Shown here piece after piece: positions 55,566 to 64,000 of a stretch of DNA of 64,000 bases; position 1 is the first letter of the stretch; each line of letters begins with the position of its first letter. This DNA comes from Ranitomeya variabilis (lineage: Eukaryota; Chordata; Amphibia; Anura; Dendrobatidae): NCBI RefSeq assembly GCF_051348905.1, contig NC_135235.1, forward strand, positions 295,230,631 through 295,294,630. Direction: 5' to 3'. The notes below the pieces were generated by a model. The model saw nothing but the letters and a program-made list of their open reading frames with translations, had not been told where the DNA came from and did not search any database. A program made the position numbers and the translations under genes.

Positions 55566-57030
55566 CGTATATGTGATCTGGCACGACCACCGTGACATAG
55601 ATCTTCTCCGCACAGTATCTTCGAAGCCATTACTCATGAGCTCCTTTTGTTGTGCTTTGTATAAGACATTTTTGATAAAAAAATTTAAAAATTTCAAGGT
55701 TGTCCACTTCTTGGACAACCTCTTCTTAAATTCCAAGTCCCCAAGTGTTTAAGTGACATAAGAATGTTACATGAGCGTCAGGAGACCTGGTGCCGATATC
55801 GCCGGAATGGCGGGAGATGAGTATAAGCTTTCATTTTACTTGGGGTATTTGGGAATTTAAGAAGAGGTTTTCCAAGTACTGGACAACACCATGTCACCAT
55901 TTCAAGGAACATTTGGGCTTGATACATTATCATAAACTATTATCAATTCTTCGTAGTAATCACAGTAAAAAGGAGGAACGTAATATGATATGTCGCTAGC
56001 AAGAACAAGTCATGGGTTTAAAGTCTGAGGATGTCAGACTCAAATTATTAGAACCTTTGATAAATGATATTGTTTTGTATGTCCAAGACTGAAGCAGGCA
56101 TATGAACACTTACCCAGAGATGAGGAGGGGTAGCACGCCCTAATTTTAGAATCCGCAGCACAACATCAGTTCTAATAGGCTGTAAGCCACTGCTCTTTGC
56201 TGGACATGCAGGAAAAGAGCAGATAGGTAGATCCAATCCAATTAGTTGAGTCCAGATAATTAATACAGAACTCCGCTAAAAAATTTCCATCATGTAAATT
56301 AATGCACAAATTAGGGAGCAGGAAGAAAGCAATGCTTGGAATACATACAGTACATCAGTATCGTTCTCCCTATTTTGGAAAATATGTATCCAGACAAAAT
56401 ATGTGATTATAAGGCAGAGCTATCCTGGAGATGACATGTAGCTTGAAATCAAAATTTATTTATGAACAGAGAATTAAAATAATTCCAAAAAGTAATACGT
56501 TTTGGGAATGAAGGAAATATATCTTCTATACATAACAGGAAAAGAGGGATTAAAGGTTATAGAAATGGAGGCAATGGAGGCAATAGGAACACTGCCATTG
56601 TGGAAAGGTCGAGAGAGGATTTAGGGGATATGTTATGTTGGCAAATGTTGACACGTTGGAAAATTATATTAAAAGCAGTCCCTTGTTTATCTCCTACAGT
56701 AAGTCAGAATATTTGAGATCACAAATATCTCATGCTTCATTAAATCTATGTTCCATCCATTAAATGAGACAGGATATGGCTAAGACAGGTCTCAAGGTGC
56801 CTAAAATGCCTGACAATGAATTAAGATTCTATTAAAAAGGTGACTTATGTTTTATACATTGTTTGTAAATAAATTAATTAATTAATAAATATTAATGTAA
56901 AAAATACCTAAAGATATAAAATGGTAATGATCCAAGATCAGAAACATTACAGACTAAATGTGTTCTAATATCTCATAGAATTCGCATAGTATGGGAGGAC
57001 CGAGGTGTTTAGTGCAGAAGTAAACAGTGT
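55566..57030. other. Mostly unassigned; inverted repeat at 55690-55895
   Basis: TTGGACAACCTCTTCTTAAATTCC (as shorter halves CAACCTCTTCTTAAATTCC and GGGAATTTAAGAAGAGGTT) forms an inverted repeat between 55710-55740 and 55846-55872, probably a MITE. The rest, 55900-57030, has scattered short frames (for instance KSEDVRLKLLEPLINDIVL on the plus strand near 56020) that may be a decayed LINE, but I cannot assign it. Confidence 0.4.
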
Positions 57031-57032
57031 AA

Positions 57033-57820
57033 AGAGATGAGTAAATCGATTCGAAGTCACCATTAATTTTAACAAAAATTCAGCCTCCACTTGGTTTATA
57101 AATGAAGAAGTTAAAAAACCCAACTTACATTCACCTCTCCTTGGCCCTCCTCATACCTGTCCACCACCGGTCCGCCATTCGGCTCTTCTGTCTTCCATCT
57201 TCACCCACTTTCTGATGGTTCTTCCATTTGGTCCAAATAACTAAAGCAATTGTTACCATCCACCTCTCATGTCTCCCCTTTTCCTCATAGTTTGTAAGCC
57301 TGCGAGCAGCAGGGCCCTCATTCCTCCTGGTATCTGTTTTAAACTGTGATTTCTGTTATGCTGTAATGTCTATTGTCTGTACAAGTCCCCTCTATAAGTT
57401 GTAAAGCGCTGCAGAATATGTTGGCGCTATATAAATAAAAATTATTATTATTATTATTCACTATGGACCACGCCATCACATGGGACGTGATATATATCAA
57501 TGATGTGTATCACAACCCACGTCACGGCAGTCAGCACAAAGCACTCCAGTAATCTGGGACCTAATGAAAGGAAGACCCAACTGAAAGTGGTGGGATGCAT
57601 AGAACAAAGATAGAAGACGGTAGAGCTGATTGGTGGACCTGCAACAAAAGGACAAGTACAAGGAGGGACAAATAGAGGTGAGCATACAAATTTTTTTCTT
57701 TTATACTCATTCCCCGCCAATTGAATTTGCTTAAAATGAATTTCATGTGAATCGAATTTCCCTCCTGATTTGAGTGAATCTGCCTGCATGAAATTTCGAG
57801 AGATTGTCTCAGCTCTAGTA
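57033..57820. mobile_element. Non-autonomous hAT-like element with nested LINE tail
   Basis: AGAGATGAGTAAATCGATTCG at about 57036 resembles the hAT ends in this window. Toward 57820 the sequence GAAATTTCGAGAGATTG..CTCAGCTCTAGT could be the other end. Inside, 57240-57461 is an L2-like tail. Boundaries are approximate. Confidence 0.45.
57240..57461 (+). mobile_element. L2-like LINE 3' tail
   Basis: It has GCAGGGCCCTCATTCCTCCT, CAAGTCCCCTCTATAAGTTG, AAGCGCTGCAGAATATGTTG and GGCGCTATATAAATAAA, then (ATT)n. It is the plus-strand twin of 48130-48400. Confidence 0.7.
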
Positions 57821-58562
57821 TATACTCATATAACTAGAACAATAACAATCTCATGAATAATCAAAGTGGAACACATAAAGGGGTTGGAACTACAGTGCAC
57901 GGAATAAAAGGGCACATTCACTGACATCATGAACCTGTCAACTGACCGCTGCAGCAGATCACAAGCCTTAGAGGTCAGGTGACCGAAGAAATGCGTTGTC
58001 TGCTTCCTGTTCCTGTGCTGAAGAGCAGGAAATAAAAGCTGGTGAATAAAAGTTTCTTTTATTATTTTATCGCCTTCTCTGACTTGTCCCGCGTTCTCTA
58101 ATACATTGTTTGGGGAAGGCAAGCAATCCCTTTAAATGTATCAATTCTTTAAATGAATGAATTAAATGTATAGGTCCGTCCTACCATCTTCTCTTAAGAT
58201 CTGCCTAAACTATGTTAGGTCAATAGGATTTTCTTGGAAACAGAATGTTCCTCTAATGATTTTAATGTGGATCAATAACCTTTGTATATTTAAACTATTT
58301 CTTGTGGATGATACATGCTGCTGTTATAACAACCCTAAGTATAATGTAGGAGCAGCAACCTAATGTGTATAAGACCAGTTATCTAGGAAATGTGAGCACG
58401 CAGGTTTCCGTTCCTCATGTTAGCTCGTCTACTTGCTGCTCTCTTGTTCCTCCTTATATAGTATTGTTGTTATTTTCTCTCCCATTACCTGAACATAATA
58501 TCTCAATTGCTTATTGGTATGCACTAGGGACTCGTTACATTACATAAAGAAAATATTATTAT
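57821..58562. other. No recognisable feature
   Basis: AT-rich; short frames only. Confidence 0.35.
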
Positions 58563-59000
58563 CAGAGGTGGTATTTTTAACATTTATCTATTATATCACT
58601 CTTTGAAAGTGTTCAAAGTGTCTGTTCATCAAAAAGAAAAAAACTGTCTTCCTAGAGCCACTAATAGGAATCTATTAGTGATGAGCAAACTTGTTATCAA
58701 AGCATGCTCTTGTGTTGACCGAGTGTCTTCGACGTACTCGAAAAATATGTTCGAGTCCCCGCTGCTGCATGTCTCGCGGCTGCTCAACAGCCACAACACA
58801 TGCAGGGATTGCCTAACAAACAGGACATCCCTGCATGTGTTGTGGCTGTCGAACAGCCGTGAGACATAAAGCCGCGGGGACTCGAACATATTAGTGGAGC
58901 ACTCCAAAGACACTCGGCATGCTCGGATAACACGTTCTCTCATGACTAACAGATTTCTATTGGTGGCTCTGGGAAGTCAGTGCCACCTCTTATACAATGC
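58563..59000. mobile_element. Large palindromic hAT-like MITE
   Basis: Inner ends TTAGTGATGAGCAAAC and CTCATGACTAA enclose an inverted repeat around CATGCAGGGATTGCC/ACATCCCTGCATG (58800-58840) with CTCGAACATA-type arms. The inverted symmetry extends outside them (CCTAGAGCCACTAATAGGAA at 58650 against TTTCTATTGGTGGCTCTGGG at 58955), so either an insertion sits inside a palindrome or one longer hairpin element is present. Confidence 0.6.
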
Positions 59001-59229
59001 ATTAAAATGATGAAGTCACATCATGGTGAGCACAGTCAGGGTATCCATGCTACTGTAGAGAAGTAGAGGATGAATCCATAACATCCAGAATGAAAAGACT
59101 CATTGCATACAATGCTTTCTGAATTCAGTCAACTGGGAAATGCTAGAAATTGAAATAAAGTTTAGATTGCAACAAATTTTGTTGATTTGCTTCTTTATGT
59201 AACAAATCGATTTTGTCAAATTCATTTTT

Positions 59230-59430
59230 CAAGTGAATGCCAAGAGTGTGCAAAGCAGTCACCAAAGCAAAAGGTGGCTACTTTGAAGAACCTAGAATGT
59301 AAGACATAATTTCAGTTGTTTCACACTTTTTTGTTAAGTATATAATTCCACATGTGTTAATTCATAGTTCTGATGCCTTCAGTGTGAATGTACAATTTTC
59401 ATCGTCATGAAAATACAGATAAATCTTTAA
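59230..59430 (+). mobile_element. Tc1 3' end, same family as 16922
   Basis: ATGCCAAGAGTGTGCAAAGC, CTTTGAAGAACCTAGAATGT and GTTAATTCATAGTTCTGATG match 19180-19390 closely. The outer 30 bp of the inverted repeat are missing. Confidence 0.85.
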
Positions 59431-60190
59431 CCCCTTAACGACCGCCGATACGCCTTTTAACGGCGGCCGCTAAGGGTACTTAAACCACAGCGCCGTTAAT
59501 TAACGGCGCTGTGGAAAAAGTGAATAGCGCCCCCCAGAGTCGGATTTTCTCTGGGGTCTCGGTTGCCGAGGGTAGCCGAGACCCCAGAGAACATGATTCG
59601 GGGTTTTTTTACCGACCCCCGAGTTGCGATCGCCGGTAATTAACCGTTTACCGGCGGTCGCAACAAAAAAAAAAAAACGCGATGTGCCGTTTAATTTCTC
59701 TGTCCTCCGATGTGATCGCACATCGGAGGACAGAGAAATAGGGTCCCCAATGGCCTCCGGTAGCCCCCCAATACTCACCTATTTCCCTCGGTGCTCCTCG
59801 TGGGTCCCCATGGGCGCCGCCATCTTTTTTCCAGGAAAAAATGGCGGGCGCACGCGCAGTACGCCCGCCGCCCGGCACCCGGAAGATCTTTGGGGTCTCG
59901 GCTGCCGGGGGTAGCTGAGACCCCAAAGAACATGATCGGGGTTGGTTTGCACCGACCCCTGTTTTGCGATCGCCGGTAATTAACAGTTTACCGGCGACCG
60001 CAAAAACAAAAAAGCGATCTGTAATTCTCTGTCCTCTGATGTGATCACACATCAGAGGACAAAGAAATAGGGGGATTCGGGGACCCTAACATACTCACCC
60101 GGTGTCCCTGGGTCCTCTTCTCTCTTCTCCTGCCAGCCGGCTTTTTCCTTATGGCGGGCGCATGCGCAGTGCGCCCGCCATCTGCTGCCA
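59430..60190. mobile_element. Non-autonomous element with TTAACCCCTTAACGACC end; internal duplication
   Basis: Starts TTAACCCCTTAACGACCGCC with inverted GCGCCGTTAATTAACGGCGC just inside. It then has two tandem copies of a roughly 330-bp unit (59545-59880 and 59890-60190), each with GGGTCTCGGCTGCCG, GCGATCGCCGGTAATTAAC, a palindrome around TGTGATCGCACATCGGAGGA, and ATGGCGGGCGCA.GCGCAGT. A TTAA target would fit piggyBac or Kolobok types, but no right end precedes the LTR at 60194. Confidence 0.6.
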
Positions 60191-60193
60191 TCT

Positions 60194-63100
60194 GTGTTGT
60201 GAATTTGGATTCTGGGCTCCCCCGGTGGCTACTGGTGGAATTGAACTTGTGACATCATCTTCCCTGTTCACCTGTTCTGATTAGATCTGGGTGTCGCTAT
60301 ATAACCTGGCTTCTCTGTTAGATGCTTGCCGGTCAACAATGTTATCAGAAGCCTCTCTGTGCTTGTTCCTGCTCCCAGACATCTACTAGATAAGTTGGAC
60401 ATTCGTCCATGTTTTGTTTTTGTATTTTGGTTCCAGTTCACAGCTGCAGTTTCGTTACTGTGTCTGGAAAGCTCTTGTTGATCAGGAATTGCCACTCTGG
60501 TATTATGAGTTAATGCCAGAGTCCTAAAGTAATTTCTGGATGTGTTTTGTTAGGGTTTTCTACTGACCATGAAAGTATGCTTTCTGTCTTCTGCTATCTA
60601 GAAAGCGGACCTCAAATTTGCTAAAACTATTTTCCTGCTGCGTTTGTTGTTTCATCTCATATCACCGCCAATATATGTGGGGGGCCTCTGTCTCCTTTTT
60701 GGGCATTTCTCTAGAGGTGAGTCAGGTCTTATATTTCCCTCTGCTAGCATTGTTTAGTTCTCCGGCCGGCGCTGGGCATATAGGGATAAAAAGTAGGACA
60801 TGCTACCTGGCTACTTCTAGATGATGCGGTAGGTTTAGTTCATGGTCAGTATAGTTACATCTTCCAAGAGCTTGTTCCTATTGAGGCTTATGCTAGTTCT
60901 CTGGCCATGGAGATCATGACAGTTTGACCGGCCCACTAAAGGGTTAAAATCCTTGGCTGAGAAAGGAGAGAAATAAGAAGTCTGCTGAAAATTTTTTTTT
61001 TTTTTTTTTTTCTCTAGTAGTTAGTGTGCTCTTAATTGGATCACTTGCCAGTCTGTCTATGCTGCAGTCTTTCTTTTTTTTCTCTCTCCTTCTAATCTTT
61101 GAATGGCTCTATGTTCACCTGTCTATAATGGATCTACAGAGTGTAACTGCAGGTTTGAATAATCTCGCCACGAAAGTGCAAAGTTTGCAGGATTTTGTTG
61201 TTCATGCTCCGGTATCAGAGCCGAGAATTCCTTTGCCGGAATTCTTCTCAGGGAATAGATCTAGCTTTCAGAATTTTAGAAATAATTGTAAGTTATTTTT
61301 GTCCCTGAAATCTCGTTCTGCTGGAGACCCTGCACAGCAGGTTGGGATTGTGATTTCCTTGCTCCGCGGCGACCCTCAAGATTGGGCTTTTGCATTGGCA
61401 CCAGGGGATCCTGCGTTGCGCAATGTGGATGCGTTTTTTCTGGCCTTGGGCTTGCTGTATGAGGAACCTCATTTGGAACTTCAGGCAGAAAAAACTTTGA
61501 TGTCCCTATCGCAGGGGCAAGATGAAGCTGAAATTTACTGCCAAAAATTCCGTAAATGGTCTGTGCTTACTCAGTGGAATGAGTGTGCCTTGGCGGCTAC
61601 TTTCAGAGAGGGTCTTTCTGATGCCATTAAGGATGTTATGGTGGGGTTCCCTGTGCCTGCAAGTCTGAATGAGTCCATGACAATGGCCATTCAGATCGAT
61701 AGGCGTCTGCGGGAGCGCAAACCAGTGCACCATCTGGCGGTGTCCACTGAGAAGACGCCAGAAAACATGCAGTGTGATAGAATTCTGTCCAGAAGCGAGC
61801 GGCAGAATTTTAGACGGAAAAATGGGTTGTGTTTCTATTGTGGGGATTCTACTCATGTTATATCAGCATGCTTTAAGCGTACTAAAAAGCTTGATAAATC
61901 CGTTCCCATTGGCACTTTACAGTCTAAATTTATTTTGTCTGTGACCCTGATTTGCTCTTTGTCATCTATTACTACGGACGCCTATATCGACTCTGGCGCC
62001 GCTTTGAGTCTTATGGATTGGTCCTTTGCCAATCGTTGTGGGTATGATTTAGAGCCTTTGGAGACTCTTATTCCCCTGAAGGGGATTGACTCCACCCCAT
62101 TGGCTAATAATAAACCACAATACTGGACACAAGTGACTATGTGTATTAATCCGGATCACCAGGAGACTATTCGTTTTCTGGTGCTGTATAATCTACATGA
62201 TGATTTGGTGCTGGGATTGCCATGGCTGCAGTCTCACAACCCAGTCCTTGACTGGAGAGCTATGTCTGTGTTGAGCTGGGGATGTAAGGGGGCTCATGGG
62301 GATGTACCTGTGGTTTCCATTTCATCATCTATTCCCTCTGAAATCCCTGAGTTCCTGTCTGATTATCGTGACGTCTTTGAAGAACCCAAGCTGGGTTCAC
62401 TACCTCCGCACCGTGAGTGCGATTGTGCTATAGATTTAATTCCGGGTAGTAAATACCCAAAGGGTCGTTTATTTAATCTGTCTGTGCCTGAACATACTGC
62501 TATGCGAGAATATATAAAGGAGTCCTTGGAAAAGGGACATATTCGTCCATCGTCATCTCCCTTAGGAGCCGGTTTTTTCTTTGTGTCAAAAAAAGACGGC
62601 TCTTTGAGACCATGTATTGATTATCGGCTTTTGAATAAAATCACGGTTAAATATCAATACCCATTGCCGTTGCTGACTGATTTGTTTGCTCGCATAAAGG
62701 GGGCCAAGTGGTTCTCTAAGATTGATCTCCGTGGAGCGTATAATTTGGTGCGGATCAGGCAGGGGGATGAGTGGAAAACCGCATTTAATACGCCCGAGGG
62801 CCACTTTGAGTATTTGGTGATGCCTTTTGGTCTTTCTAATGCCCCTTCAGTCTTCCAGTCCTTTATGCATGATATTTTCCGCGATTTTTTGGATAAATTT
62901 ATGATAGTGTATCTGGATGATATTCTGATTTTTTCGGATGATTGGGACTCTCATGTCCGGCAAGTTAAGAGGGTTTTTCAGGTTTTGCGGTCTAATTCTC
63001 TGTGTGTCAAGGGTTCTAAGTGCGTTTTTGGGGTTCAGAGAATTTCCTTTTTGGGATATATTTTTTCTCCCTCTTCCATTGAGATGGATCCTGTCAAGGT

Positions 63101-64000
63101 TCAAGCTATTTGTGATTGGACGCAGCCCTCTTCTCTTAAAAGTCTTCAGAAATTTTTGGGCTTTGCCAACTTTTATCGTCGATTTATTTCTGGTTTTTCG
63201 GATGTCGTTAAACCATTGACCGATTTGACTAGACAGGGTGCTGATGTTGCTAATTGGTCCCCTGATGCTGTGGAGGCCTTTCAGGAGCTTAAGCGCCGTT
63301 TTTCTTCTGCCCCTGTGTTGCGTCAGCCTGATGTGACTCTTCCTTTTCAGGTTGAGGTCGACGCTTCTGAGATCGGGGCTGGGGCAGTGTTGTCGCAGAA
63401 AAGTTCTGACTGCGCCGTGATGAGGCCTTGTGCCTTCTTTTCCCGTAAATTTTCGCCCGCTGAGCGGAATTATGATGTTGGGAATCGGGAGCTTTTGGCC
63501 ATGAAGTGGGCGTTTGAGGAGTGGCGCCATTGGCTCGAGGGGGCCAGACATCAGGTGGTGGTATTGACTGACCACAAAAATTTGATCTATCTTGAGACCG
63601 CCAGGCGCCTGAATCCTAGACAGGCGCGCTGGTCATTATTTTTCTCTCGGTTTAATTTTGTGGTATCGTACCTACCGGGTTCTAAGAATGTTAAGGCGGA
63701 TGCCCTTTCTAGGAGTTTTGAGCCTGATTCACCCGGCAACTCTGACCCCACAGGTATTCTTAAGGAGGGAGTTATCTTGTCAGCCGTTTCTCCAGACCTG
63801 CGGCGGGCCTTGCAGGAGTTTCAGGCGGATAGACCGGATCGTTGTCCGCCTGATAGGTTGTTTGTTCCTGATGATTGGACCAGTAGAGTCATCTCTGAGG
63901 TACATTCTTCTGCATTGGCAGGTCATCCTGGAATTTTTGGTACCAGGGATTTGGTGGCAAGATCCTTCTGGTGGCCTTCCCTGTCACGAGATGTGCGAGG
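60194..64000 (+). mobile_element. Ty3/Gypsy LTR retrotransposon, 5' LTR and gag-pol, cut by window end
   Basis: A 5' LTR of about 730 bp (TGTTGTGAATTTGG...GATCATGACA, to about 60921) is followed by a leader, then a gag-pol region from about 61128. Recognisable in order are a capsid-like gag, a CCHC zinc knuckle (CFYCGDSTHVISAC), a retroviral-type protease (DSGA), reverse transcriptase (YLDDILIF), RNase H (VDASEIGAGAVL) and the start of integrase with its HHCC finger. Domain order RT-RNase H-integrase is that of Ty3/Gypsy. What is visible looks well preserved and young. The right part and 3' LTR lie outside, so wholeness cannot be judged. The primer-binding site was not recognised. Confidence 0.9.

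Noticed and set aside
56000-56700. Possible LINE ORF remains
   Set aside because: Short frame pieces hint at it, but no catalytic motif could be read.

Overview
The window looks like gene-poor, transposon-rich nuclear DNA of an amphibian, most likely a frog or toad. The evidence is a minus-strand cluster of intronless class II olfactory receptor (OR) coding exons set among many repeat families: Penelope-like elements (PLEs) with hammerhead-ribozyme ends, Tc1/mariner elements, hAT elements whose ends read TAG.G.TGAGCG, a piggyBac copy of the Uribo/PGBD4 type, CR1/L2-type LINE remains and several LTR families. I see no rRNA, tRNA, CRISPR array or prokaryotic gene.

Host genes. Four OR loci lie on the minus strand. 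OR1 (2211-3312) has a sound reading frame except for one 147-bp insertion flanked by 10-bp repeats, which removes TM7 and the tail. OR2 (12355-13311) is intact. OR3 (32098-33033) is a pseudogene. OR4 (47045-48013) is intact and has a splice-acceptor-like CAG directly before its ATG. A fifth trace (10316-10600) keeps only the N-terminal part. OR1, OR2 and this trace come from duplication of one unit of at least 3 kb that carried the coding exon and its upstream DNA.

Layout. 1-951 solo LTR (family A, cut by the window edge). 1.3-2.1 kb Tc1 scrap and minisatellite. 2.2-5.5 kb OR1 and upstream DNA. 5.5-8.9 kb decayed hAT copy with a PLE palindrome inside. 9.1-10.0 kb solo LTR (family B). 10.3-15.8 kb OR trace, MITE, OR2 and its upstream DNA. 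15.8-16.7 kb LINE scrap. 16.9-19.4 kb Tc1 element split by a near-perfect palindrome. 19.6-23.5 kb PLE inverted pair. 23.5-25.2 kb second Tc1 split by a family-B solo LTR. 25.2-28.0 kb piggyBac. 28.1-30.3 kb non-autonomous hAT holding a 1.6-kb minisatellite. 30.8-32.0 kb solo LTR (A). 32.1-33.0 kb OR3. 33.7-36.5 kb MITEs. 36.9-41.5 kb complete two-LTR element (A) with a single unusual ORF. 41.6-44.6 kb Tc1, hAT and PLE reverse-transcriptase remains. 44.7-45.9 kb solo LTR (A). 47.0-48.0 kb OR4. 49.1-55.6 kb long hAT with a BED-finger transposase. 57-60 kb non-autonomous elements. 60.2-64.0 kb Ty3/Gypsy element running off the window.

The strongest signals beyond ordinary annotation are: (a) hammerhead-ribozyme folds, with strands that can be paired by eye, at most PLE insertions; (b) repeated use of an inverted-dimer architecture by those insertions; (c) a young LTR element whose only ORF is not gag or pol and may carry a cold-shock-like fold; (d) a hAT element that captured or grew a minisatellite open in all three forward frames; and (e) a palindromic hAT MITE built of repeated CCAAT and CRE-like motifs. 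All calls come from reading the sequence; no database search was run.
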